From assembly GCA_023390215.1 (NCBI GenBank), contig JAEWDG010000187.1:1-10091 (forward strand): a stretch of DNA of 10,091 nt. Direction: 5' to 3'. A model generated the notes under the pieces. That model worked only from the letters and a program-made list of their open reading frames with translations, searched no databases and had not been told where the DNA came from. Shown one piece after another: positions 1-6,655 of this stretch. Position 1 is the stretch's first letter; each line of letters starts with the position of its first letter. A program made the position numbers and the translations under genes. The DNA comes from Bacteroidota bacterium. GTDB taxonomy: Bacteria; Bacteroidota; Bacteroidia; Chitinophagales; Chitinophagaceae.

Positions 1-741
1 GAACTTGCCAGTGGCTTATTTGGGCTGGGCAGAATGGCCGAACCCGAAGAGATCGTTAACTGGCTGGAGAACGAGTTTCAAAAAAAAAATGATTTCGCAG
101 GAAAAAAGGTTTTAGTAACTGCCGGCCCCACGTATGAGCAGATCGATCCGGTAAGATTTATCGGCAATCACTCCAGCGGCAAGATGGGAATTGCAATTGC
201 CGAGGCTTTCAGAAACAGGGGAGCGGATGTAAAACTGGTTCTGGGTCCGGGTTCTCAACCAGATCCGGCAGGTATACAAACCCAAAGGGTGCAGTCTGCG
301 GCCGAGATGTTTGAAGCCAGCAGGCATGCCTTCGAAGATATCGACATTGCGGTGTTGAGCGCGGCAGTTGCTGATTATACTGTAACGGCACCTTCACCGG
401 TAAAAATTAAAAAATCAGAGCAGCGTCTTGATCTAAGCCTTGAAAAGACCAAAGACATTCTTAAGTCTCTGGGCGAACATAAAAGTTCAAATCAGATCCT
501 GGTAGGTTTTGCATTGGAAACAAATAATGAAGAAATAAACGCGAAGGCCAAACTTGAACAGAAAAATGCTGATCTTATTGTGCTGAATTCTTTGCAGGAT
601 GCAGGTGCAGGCTTCGGGCACGACACTAATAAAATAACTATTTTTGACCGCAGGGGAGGCGTTACCCGGTTTGAAAAAAAGCCTAAAAAACAAATCGCCG
701 ACGATATCCTTGACACTATTCTAAAATTTGCGAATGCCTAA
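1..741 (+). CDS. coaBC: Bifunctional phosphopantothenoylcysteine decarboxylase / phosphopantothenate-cysteine ligase, 3' part
   Basis: This is the C-terminal 246 residues of CoaBC (Dfp), open from base 1; the flavin-binding CoaC half lies mostly outside the window. The protein joins cysteine to 4'-phosphopantothenate (CoaB) and then decarboxylates the product (CoaC), two cytoplasmic steps of coenzyme A synthesis. The fragment opens with the end of the CoaC domain, ELASGLFGLGRMAEP, the substrate-clamp region. CoaB follows: GPTYEQIDPVRFIGNHSSGKMG (residues about 42-62, with the conserved Asn at 56), AAVADY near 121-126, KIKK near 135-138 and VGFALETNN near 168. These match the CTP-dependent ligase half throughout. 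The position equivalent to the E. coli CoaC cysteine (ACG motif) is Ser here (ASG). The stop overlaps the start of porD by 8 nt, which suggests translational coupling. An ATG at 34 is internal and not the true start. Confidence 0.97.
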   Translation, partial: ELASGLFGLGRMAEPEEIVNWLENEFQKKNDFAGKKVLVTAGPTYEQIDPVRFIGNHSSGKMGIAIAEAFRNRGADVKLVLGPGSQPDPAGIQTQRVQSAAEMFEASRHAFEDIDIAVLSAAVADYTVTAPSPVKIKKSEQRLDLSLEKTKDILKSLGEHKSSNQILVGFALETNNEEINAKAKLEQKNADLIVLNSLQDAGAGFGHDTNKITIFDRRGGVTRFEKKPKKQIADDILDTILKFANA

Positions 742-1651
742 AATATTTCTTGTTTTTATTTTCTTTATATGTTCTGTTATTAGCAGAGCGCAGGAGTTTG
801 ATGCGAGGGTAACGGTGGTGACTACCCGCGTTGCCAATAACGTGAATAAGAATACTTTTCTTACGCTTCAAACAGCTTTGACGAATTTTATCAATAACCG
901 TAAATGGACCTCAGAGACCTATGCGCCTGCAGAGCGCATCCAGGCGAATTTTCTCCTCAATCTGGAATCTACAGACGATCCCAATTATTATAAAGGTTCC
1001 GTTACCATTCAGGCCGCAAGGCCCGTTTTTAACTCCGCTTACCTTGCACCATTGGTGAATTTTAAAGATGATGATGTATTTTTTAAGTATATAGAATTTC
1101 AGCAACTGGATTTTAACGAGAACCGCGTGGCAGGAACCGATGGCGCTGTTTCGAATCTAACAGCCATTTTCGCCTATTATGCATACCTGATACTTGGCTT
1201 CGATGGTGATTCATTTGCGCAAAAAGGAGGACTGCCCTATTTCCAGAAAGCGCAAAACATTGTTAATAACGCACCCGACGGAAGAGGGATATCAGGATGG
1301 AAATCTTTTGATGGAAGAAGAAACCGTTATTGGCTGGTAGAGAATATGTCGAACAGCCGCTACGATGTTATGCATGATATCTATTATAATTATTACCGTA
1401 TGGTAATGGATAAAATGTATGAGGATCAGAAAAAAGCGCAAGGTGAACTGCTGAACGTTTTAAATCTTCTTGAAACCTTTAATGCCGATAATCCCAATAC
1501 GATGATCAATCAGTTTTTTTTCCAGGGAAAGGCCAGCGAGATCATCCAGATTCTGGCGAAAGCGGAACCTGCAATGAAGATCAGGGCTAAAGAAATTTTG
1601 CCTAAAGTTGATGTTACCAATGCGCAACGCTACAGCTCAGAGATAAAATGA
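734..1651 (+). CDS. porD: PorD-like protein (DUF4835 family), type IX secretion-associated
   Basis: The 305-residue protein has a clear Sec signal peptide (a hydrophobic run from about residue 3 to 16, then SRAQ with cleavage probably before EFDA). It is therefore exported to the periplasm or outer membrane. The mature part resembles the DUF4835 family, annotated in Bacteroidota as the type IX secretion protein PorD; I recognise it by overall pattern (the FNSAYLAPLVNFKDDD region, FEFQQLDFNEN-like segment, AYYAYLILGFDGDSF, RNRYWLVENMSNSRYD) and by its place right after coaBC, a common Bacteroidota arrangement. Its biochemical role in secretion is poorly defined. I chose the ATG at 734, which overlaps coaBC by 8 nt, over an in-frame TTG at 728, because it gives a normal signal peptide. 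The stop overlaps the next gene as ATGA. The family call is fairly firm; the secretion role is from family annotation. Confidence 0.82.
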   Translation: MPKIFLVFIFFICSVISRAQEFDARVTVVTTRVANNVNKNTFLTLQTALTNFINNRKWTSETYAPAERIQANFLLNLESTDDPNYYKGSVTIQAARPVFNSAYLAPLVNFKDDDVFFKYIEFQQLDFNENRVAGTDGAVSNLTAIFAYYAYLILGFDGDSFAQKGGLPYFQKAQNIVNNAPDGRGISGWKSFDGRRNRYWLVENMSNSRYDVMHDIYYNYYRMVMDKMYEDQKKAQGELLNVLNLLETFNADNPNTMINQFFFQGKASEIIQILAKAEPAMKIRAKEILPKVDVTNAQRYSSEIK

Positions 1652-2067
1652 GAACTGCTGTATTTTTACTGATGCTGGTTTTTATTTCCTGCACTAAAAA
1701 GCAGGAGCCGCCGGCAGATATTCTTACTCCTGCACAGATGGAGCCATTGCTCTGGGATTATATCCGCGCAGATGTGTATACCACCGATTTCGTACGGCAA
1801 GACAGCACCAAAAACGCCGCACTTGAAAATCTGAAAATGCAAACAGCGATATTTACAAAATATAAGACCAATAAGGATCAGTTTTACAAAAGCCTGGACT
1901 ATTATCTTGAACACAGTGATTTGCTATCACCAATTATAGACAGTATGATAGCGGCGCATCAGGGGTTTCAGCAAAGAAATTATCAGATCAATAAACAAAA
2001 ACCTGATCGTAAGATCGGACCTAACTTACCAAACGGAATAAAAATTCATGAACAAAGTCTTCAATAA
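1648..2067 (+). CDS. DUF4296 family lipoprotein
   Basis: This is a 139-residue protein with a short lipoprotein signal: a hydrophobic stretch (residues 5-13) ending in FISC, with Cys15 as the likely lipidated residue, followed by a charged TKKQE linker. The mature domain has the DUF4296 pattern: an ILTPAQMEPLLWDYIRAD helix, a variable middle, then an FYKSLDYYLEHSDLLSPIIDSMIA segment that matches the family's conserved F..SL.YY block. DUF4296 proteins are small lipoproteins largely confined to Bacteroidota and have no established function. The start overlaps porD by 4 nt (ATGA) and the end overlaps scoA by 20 nt in another frame, so it is probably co-translated with both. Whether it works with PorD or the envelope machinery is only inferred from position. 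Confidence 0.8.
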   Translation: MRTAVFLLMLVFISCTKKQEPPADILTPAQMEPLLWDYIRADVYTTDFVRQDSTKNAALENLKMQTAIFTKYKTNKDQFYKSLDYYLEHSDLLSPIIDSMIAAHQGFQQRNYQINKQKPDRKIGPNLPNGIKIHEQSLQ

Positions 2068-2755
2068 TGCCAGTGAAGCCATTCACGACATATCTGATGG
2101 AAATGTGCTTATGCTGGGAGGATTCGGATTGTGCGGGATTCCGGAGAATTGTATCTCTGCACTTGTAGCAAAAAAGATCATGAACCTTACCTGTATTTCG
2201 AATAATGCAGGTGTAGATGATTTTGGTATCGGCCTGCTGCTTCAGCAAAAGCAGTTAAAAAAAATGATTGCCTCTTATGTTGGTGAAAATGCGGAGTTTG
2301 AAAGACAACTACTGAGTGGTGAACTTGAAGTGGAGTTAATACCTCAGGGAACACTGGCTACCCGTTGCATGGCATCCGGATACGGAATGCCGGCTATTTA
2401 CACACCTGCAGGTGTGGGAACTGAGGTGGCGGAAGGAAAAGAAATAAGAAATTTTAACGGTAAGGATTACCTGCTGGAATTCGCGTTCAATGCAGATTTT
2501 GCTCTTGTAAAAGCCTGGAAGGGAGATACGATGGGAAATCTTATTTATAAAGACACTGCCCGCAATTTCAATCCGTTAATGGCAATGGCAGGCAGGGTGA
2601 CCATAGCCGAGGTGGAGGAACTGGTGCCCGCGGGAGAACTGGATCCTAACCAGGTGCATACGCCGGGTATTTATGTGCACCGCATATTTCAGGGAACGAA
2701 TTATGAAAAACGAATTGAACAACGTACGGTAAGAAAAGCCGTTCAAAATAACTGA
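2048..2755 (+). CDS. scoA: Succinyl-CoA:3-ketoacid CoA-transferase subunit A
   Basis: This 235-residue protein is the alpha subunit of SCOT-type family I CoA transferase, which moves CoA from succinyl-CoA to acetoacetate in the cytoplasm. Visible family signatures are the glycine-rich GGFGLCGIPE at residues 24-33, NNAGVDDFGIGLLL near 52-65, GTLATRCMASGYGMPAIYTPAGVGT at about 101-125, and VTIAEVEELV with ELDPNQVHTPGIYVHRI near the C-terminus. Length is normal for the subunit. The ATG at 2048 lies inside the DUF4296 gene, giving a 20-nt overlap; it is well supported because the conserved N-terminal NASEAIHDISDG segment needs it. The partner scoB begins 5 nt after the stop, so the two subunits are made together. 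A butyrate/acetate-acetoacetate transferase of the AtoDA type is the main alternative, but the motifs fit SCOT better. Confidence 0.95.
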   Translation: MNKVFNNASEAIHDISDGNVLMLGGFGLCGIPENCISALVAKKIMNLTCISNNAGVDDFGIGLLLQQKQLKKMIASYVGENAEFERQLLSGELEVELIPQGTLATRCMASGYGMPAIYTPAGVGTEVAEGKEIRNFNGKDYLLEFAFNADFALVKAWKGDTMGNLIYKDTARNFNPLMAMAGRVTIAEVEELVPAGELDPNQVHTPGIYVHRIFQGTNYEKRIEQRTVRKAVQNN

Positions 2756-2760
2756 TCCGC

Positions 2761-3414
2761 ATGTTAACGAAAGAACAGATAGCACAACGTATTGCAAAAG
2801 AACTTCGGGATGGGTATTATGTGAACCTTGGTATAGGAATTCCTACACTGGTGGCCAACTATATTCCGGAGGGAATGAATGTTGTACTTCAAAGTGAAAA
2901 TGGGTTGCTGGGCATGGGGCCTTTTCCGGAAGAAGGCAAAGAAGATCCGGATCTGATCAATGCAGGAAAGCAAACAATAACAACGGTTCCAGGTTCCGCG
3001 TTTTTCGATTCGGCCATGAGCTTTGGTATGATCCGTTCCGGCAAAGTGGATCTTACGGTTTTAGGCGCCATGGAAGTAAGTGAAAACGGAGATATTGCAA
3101 ACTGGAAGATACCCGGCAAAATGGTAAAAGGTATGGGGGGAGCGATGGACCTTGTAGCGAGCGCGAAAAATATTATTGTTGCGATGATGCATACAAATCC
3201 AAGAGGGGATAGTAAATTATTACCATCCTGCTCACTACCGCTTACGGGTGTACGCTGTGTGAAAAAAATTGTAACAGAAATCGCAGTGATAGATGTAACC
3301 CCCGGCGGATTTGTATTAAAGGAAAGGGCACCCGGCGTAACCGTGGAGGAGATCAAACAAAAAACCGCGGGTAAACTGATCGCAGATGGCGATATTCCCG
3401 AAATGGAATTTTGA
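2761..3414 (+). CDS. scoB: Succinyl-CoA:3-ketoacid CoA-transferase subunit B
   Basis: The 217-residue beta subunit carries the catalytic glutamate: the motif QSENGLLGMGPFP places it at Glu46, matching the Glu of the SENG motif that forms the CoA thioester in the pig heart enzyme. The N-terminus has YVNLGIGIPTLVANYIPEG (about 20-38), and downstream AFFDSAMSFGMIRSGKVDLTVLGAMEV, NWKIPGKMVKGMGGAMDL and the C-terminal G-F-x-L-x-E region are all as expected. With ScoA it forms the heteromeric enzyme for acetoacetate activation, linking ketone bodies and branched-chain or ketogenic amino-acid breakdown to the TCA cycle. It starts 5 nt after scoA and is the last gene of the left operon. A hairpin terminator follows 24 nt after its stop. 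No missing residue or irregularity is visible. Confidence 0.96.
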   Translation: MLTKEQIAQRIAKELRDGYYVNLGIGIPTLVANYIPEGMNVVLQSENGLLGMGPFPEEGKEDPDLINAGKQTITTVPGSAFFDSAMSFGMIRSGKVDLTVLGAMEVSENGDIANWKIPGKMVKGMGGAMDLVASAKNIIVAMMHTNPRGDSKLLPSCSLPLTGVRCVKKIVTEIAVIDVTPGGFVLKERAPGVTVEEIKQKTAGKLIADGDIPEMEF

Positions 3415-3438
3415 CGATCGAGAAAGCAAATAAAAAAT

Positions 3439-3462
3439 AAAGCCCCGGTTTCCCGGGGCTTT
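3439..3462. terminator. Bidirectional intrinsic terminator between scoB and pckA
   Basis: A perfect 10-bp inverted repeat, AAAGCCCCGG with CCGGGGCTTT, encloses a 4-nt loop (TTTC) between two convergent genes. On the plus strand the stem ends in TTTT followed by GTTG. On the minus strand it is followed by an A-interrupted U-rich run (the complement of AAATAAAAAATAAA), a longer tail than on the plus side. It should end the coaBC-scoB transcript and, perhaps more efficiently, the pckA transcript. Confidence 0.9.
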
Positions 3463-3486
3463 TGTTGTGAAGCTGGTTTTGGTAAA

Positions 3487-5091
3487 TCAGATCTTAGGAG
3501 CGGCAGCAAGAATCTCTGCATCCACACCTGATTCATATTTTTTGAAGTTCTCAATAAACTCTGTAGCCAGTTTTTTAGCTTTCTCATCATACTCAGCCGG
3601 ATTGCTCCAGGTATCACGCGGATTTAGTACTTCGTTCGGAACATTCGGACAAGTCAGCGGCATCATCATTCCAAAAACAGGATGTGCTTTGTATTCCACG
3701 TTATCCAGTTTTCCATCGAGCGCAGCACTGATCATAGCGCGGGTATATGATAATTTCATTCGCTGACCAACACCATAAGGTCCGCCACTCCAGCCTGTGT
3801 TGACCATCCATACATTTACATTATGCTGTTTCATTTTTTGACCGAGCATCGCCGCATATTTGCCGGGATGCAATGGAAGGAAAGGTGCACCGAAACATGC
3901 ACTGAATGTAGATTTTGGTTCCGTAACACCTGCTTCCGTACCTGCAACCTTCGCTGTATATCCGCTGATAAACTGATACATCGCCTGTCCGGGAGTAAGT
4001 TTACTGATGGGAGGCAGAATACCATAAGCATCGGCGGTAAGGAAGAAAATATTTTTCGGCGTCTTGCCGATCGAAGGTTCAAGCGCATTGCTGATAAAAG
4101 TCAACGGATAACTAACCCTGGTATTTTCTGTAATGGTTTTGTCGGCAAAATCTATTTTATTCGTTCCGGGATAAAAACCTACATTTTCAACCAGCGCGCC
4201 GGGACGAATAGCCCTGAATATCTCCGGTTCTTTTTCTTCACTGAGATCGATCGTTTTTGCATAACATCCGCCTTCGAAATTGAAAACGGTGTCATCGGTC
4301 CACCCATGCTCATCATCCCCGATCAATTTACGGGTAGGATCCGCACTCAGCGTGGTTTTACCTGTTCCGCTTAATCCAAAAAATATCGCTGTATCACCTT
4401 CGGCTCCCATATTGGCGCTGCAATGCATGCTCAGTACGTTCGCTTTTTGGGGAAGTACATAGTTCAACATGGAGAAAATTCCTTTTTTCATTTCACCGGT
4501 ATATCCCGTCCCACCGATCAGTATGGTTTTATGTTTGAAGCTGATCACAGCAAAATTATCTGATACCGTTCCATCTTCAGCAGGGTTGGCTTTAAAGCCA
4601 GGTGCCTGGATGATATGCCAGTGCGGCTGGAAATTTTCAAGCTGCTGCTCCGTTGGGCGGATAAACATATTGTAGCAAAATAAATTGCTCCATGGATTCT
4701 CGTTAATAACACGGAGGCGTAAACGATAATTTTCATCAGCACAGGCGAAACAATCGCGTACCCAGATCTCTTTTTCGCTGAGGTAAGCGATCATCTTCTC
4801 TTTAAGTTGGAAGAAATACTTTTCTTCCATCGGAATATTGAAGTTATTCCAGTGCACGGTATCGGCGGTTATTTCATCTTTAACCGTGAATTTATCTTTA
4901 GGGCTGCGACCGGTGAACTTACCGGTATTGATTACAAGGGCACCCGTATCATTCAGGGTACCTTCTTTACGCGCGAGAGTTTGTTCAGTTAATTCTGATG
5001 GTGTTAATTGATAGTGGACGGGTTTACGCAAACCAAAACCCATCTCGATCAAAGCTCCGGTTGGTGCTTCGAGCATAACATTAGCGGACAT
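3487..5091 (-). CDS. pckA: Phosphoenolpyruvate carboxykinase (ATP)
   Basis: The 534-residue cytoplasmic enzyme converts oxaloacetate and ATP to phosphoenolpyruvate, CO2 and ADP, the entry step of gluconeogenesis; in anaerobes it can run in reverse. The family motifs are intact: GRSPKDKF at 61-68, the Mn-binding Lys203 (EMKKG), His223 (SMHCSAN) and Asp260 (LIGDDEHGW), the P-loop GLSGTGKTT at 239-247, and FEGGCYAK near 272-279. Length matches the ATP-dependent family, and the P-loop with GDDEHGW separates it from GTP-type PEPCK. It is a single-gene unit: convergent with scoB across a shared terminator and divergent from pepP. A consensus Bacteroidota promoter lies 26-57 nt upstream of the ATG, giving a leader of roughly 20 nt. 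Inverted repeats over the -33 element hint at regulation, plausible for a gene switched by carbon source. Confidence 0.98.
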   Translation of the reverse strand: MSANVMLEAPTGALIEMGFGLRKPVHYQLTPSELTEQTLARKEGTLNDTGALVINTGKFTGRSPKDKFTVKDEITADTVHWNNFNIPMEEKYFFQLKEKMIAYLSEKEIWVRDCFACADENYRLRLRVINENPWSNLFCYNMFIRPTEQQLENFQPHWHIIQAPGFKANPAEDGTVSDNFAVISFKHKTILIGGTGYTGEMKKGIFSMLNYVLPQKANVLSMHCSANMGAEGDTAIFFGLSGTGKTTLSADPTRKLIGDDEHGWTDDTVFNFEGGCYAKTIDLSEEKEPEIFRAIRPGALVENVGFYPGTNKIDFADKTITENTRVSYPLTFISNALEPSIGKTPKNIFFLTADAYGILPPISKLTPGQAMYQFISGYTAKVAGTEAGVTEPKSTFSACFGAPFLPLHPGKYAAMLGQKMKQHNVNVWMVNTGWSGGPYGVGQRMKLSYTRAMISAALDGKLDNVEYKAHPVFGMMMPLTCPNVPNEVLNPRDTWSNPAEYDEKAKKLATEFIENFKKYESGVDAEILAAAPKI

Positions 5092-5116
5092 AGCAATCGA
5101 TTTTGTTTAGTTCCCG

Positions 5117-5148
5117 CAAAGGTAATAGTACGGAAATCAGATCAGCAA
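5117..5148 (-). promoter_or_regulatory. pckA promoter, Bacteroidota type
   Basis: Read on the minus strand, TACCTTTG (5124-5117) matches the Bacteroidota -7 element TAnnTTTG exactly, and a TTG (5148-5146) lies 21 nt upstream as the -33 element, within the known spacing range for the primary sigma factor of this phylum. Transcription would begin near 5111, leaving a short leader before the pckA ATG at 5091. The consensus match and position are directly visible; activity is inferred. Confidence 0.75.
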
Positions 5149-5164
5149 GCTGATATAGGTCAGC
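5136..5164. promoter_or_regulatory. Cluster of TCAGC/GCTGA half-sites, candidate operator
   Basis: A perfect palindrome, ATCAGC-AA-GCTGAT (5141-5154), sits directly over the pckA -33 TTG. A further TCAGC at 5160-5164 forms a second inverted pair with the GCTGA half (6-nt spacer), and another ATCAG (5136-5140) abuts the first arm as a direct repeat. Four closely packed half-sites over a core promoter look like an operator for a dimeric regulator. No regulator is encoded in the window, and short repeats of this size can occur by chance. Confidence 0.35.
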
Positions 5165-5353
5165 GTTTATAATTTACACCGATGTTTCAACAGTTATTTA
5201 GTTTTTTCTAAATCAAACCATAATCCCGCCAGATTCATTTTGATAATGAACTATTTTCTTAAATCCCATTCAATGAACCGGCATAATAAATTGAAGAGGC
5301 CGGAAAACATTTTGTCATGTATATTGCGTCACCAGTATATATAAAAATCTACC

Positions 5354-6643
5354 ATGAGATATCTTCCCCTTAACCCGGAGATCTTTATCAGTAACCGCCG
5401 GCGTTTTACAGAAAGAATGGACCGGAATTCCATCGCTGTTTTCAACAGCAATGACGAACTGCCTACAAATGGCGACGGGCTCCATCCCTTTAAACAAAAT
5501 TCTGATTTGTTTTGGCTAACAGGCATTAACCAGGAAGATACTATGCTGATCCTGTTTCCCGATAATCCGGACCCGAAGTACCGGGAAGTTTTGGTGTTGG
5601 TACGCCCAAATGAACTGAAAGAAAAATGGGATGGTCACAGGCTCCGGAGAGAAGAAGGACAATCAATAAGCGGCATCCAAACCATTGTTTGGCTGGATGC
5701 TCTGGATGGCATTTTGCAACCCTGGATCCACCTGGCTGATAATATCTATCTGAACAGTAATGAAAATGACAGAAAAGCCAACCTGGTTCCTGTGAGGGAT
5801 TACCGTTTTGCCAAAGAAATGAGGCGCAGGTATCCGCTACATAATTTTCTTCGTAGTGCACCAATCCTCAAAGATCTCAGAGCGATAAAGTCAGCGCTGG
5901 AAATTGAGGTGATGCAGAAAGCAATTGACATTACGGAAAATACCTTCAGGAGATTATTGAAATTTATCAGGCCGGGGGTTATGGAATATGAGATCGAAGC
6001 GGAGATTTATCATTCTTTCATAAGCCAGCGCTCTTCTGGTCCGGGCTATAGTTCCATCATCGCCAGTGGCGACCGGGCGAGGGTACTTCACTATATTGAA
6101 AACAATCAGGAATGTAAAGACGGGGAATTAATACTTATGGATTTTGGAGCGGAATATGGGAATTATAATGCCGATCTTTCGCGAACTGTTCCCGTAAACG
6201 GAAAATTTACCCGTCGTCAGAAAACCGTATATAATGCCTGTTTGCATTTGCATCAATATGCGGCAAGCATTTTAAAACCTGGAATTTCAATGGTTGATTA
6301 TACGGAAAAAGTGGGCGACGAAGCAACGGTCATATTTCAAAAAATAGGGCTGTTGCGAAAATCGGATATCAAAAATGAAGATCCCGAAAACCGCGCTTAT
6401 AGAAAATATTTATATCACGGTATTTCGCACCATCTGGGAATAGATGTCCATGATCTTGGTACAAGAACAGAACCTATAAAAGCGGGTATGGTGTTTACTG
6501 TTGAACCGGGAATTTATATTGAAGAAGAACAAATGGGGGTACGCATTGAAAATAATTTCTGGATCACCAGAAACGGAAATAAAGATCTCATGAAAAATAT
6601 TCCGATAACTGTTGATGAGATCGAAGCGCTCATGAAAAAATAA
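5354..6643 (+). CDS. pepP: Xaa-Pro aminopeptidase (M24B family)
   Basis: The 429-residue protein releases N-terminal residues that precede proline. It has an N-terminal AMP_N domain (about 1-135, including GDGLHPFKQNSDLFWLTG) and a C-terminal pita-bread peptidase domain (about 175-429). All five metal ligands of the family are present: Asp263 (MDFGAEY), Asp274 (NADLSRT), His359 (HGISHHLG), Glu384 (TVEPGIYI) and Glu399 (VRIEN). The accessory histidines 246, 355 and 366 match those of E. coli PepP. No signal peptide is seen, so it is cytoplasmic. Length is typical. The ATG at 5354 gives the standard N-terminus. It is divergent from pckA and may head the following operon, since pssA starts 12 nt after its stop. 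Substrate choice within the M24B family (aminopeptidase versus prolidase) favours aminopeptidase because the AMP_N domain and E. coli-like residues are present. Confidence 0.95.
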   Translation: MRYLPLNPEIFISNRRRFTERMDRNSIAVFNSNDELPTNGDGLHPFKQNSDLFWLTGINQEDTMLILFPDNPDPKYREVLVLVRPNELKEKWDGHRLRREEGQSISGIQTIVWLDALDGILQPWIHLADNIYLNSNENDRKANLVPVRDYRFAKEMRRRYPLHNFLRSAPILKDLRAIKSALEIEVMQKAIDITENTFRRLLKFIRPGVMEYEIEAEIYHSFISQRSSGPGYSSIIASGDRARVLHYIENNQECKDGELILMDFGAEYGNYNADLSRTVPVNGKFTRRQKTVYNACLHLHQYAASILKPGISMVDYTEKVGDEATVIFQKIGLLRKSDIKNEDPENRAYRKYLYHGISHHLGIDVHDLGTRTEPIKAGMVFTVEPGIYIEEEQMGVRIENNFWITRNGNKDLMKNIPITVDEIEALMKK

Positions 6644-6655
6644 CTACAATACCGG

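Larger units (their letters stand above)
5092..5353. other. Divergent intergenic region pckA / pepP
   Basis: This 262-nt gap is the only sizeable non-coding stretch. Besides the pckA promoter and its half-site cluster, it holds an AT-rich inverted repeat ATTTAG-TTTTTT-CTAAAT (5196-5213) and a weak 5-bp repeat CCGGC/GCCGG (5278-5303). For pepP I see only a poor promoter candidate: TTTG at 5311-5314 and TATATATA at 5336-5343, 21 nt apart, which would give an almost leaderless mRNA; its -7 element has two mismatches to TAnnTTTG. I see no small ORF, tRNA or riboswitch that I recognise. Confidence 0.6.

Noticed and set aside
728..733. Alternative TTG start for porD
   Set aside because: It would only add two residues (MR); the ATG at 734 gives a standard signal peptide and is the stronger start codon.
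2889..3617. A 242-codon minus-strand open frame antisense to scoB and running into the 3' end of pckA
   Set aside because: It overlaps scoB and pckA, both with complete family motifs; its translation is low-complexity (Ser/Pro/Ile rich) with no recognisable domain, and it crosses the terminator hairpin.
3823..4374. A 183-codon plus-strand open frame inside pckA
   Set aside because: It is antisense to the P-loop and metal-binding core of pckA; its Arg/Cys/Phe-rich translation has no family features and looks like a complement shadow.
5278..5303. CCGGC/GCCGG inverted repeat before pepP as a terminator or riboswitch stem
   Set aside because: The arms are only 5 bp with a 16-nt loop, no U-tract follows, and there is no conserved aptamer pattern.
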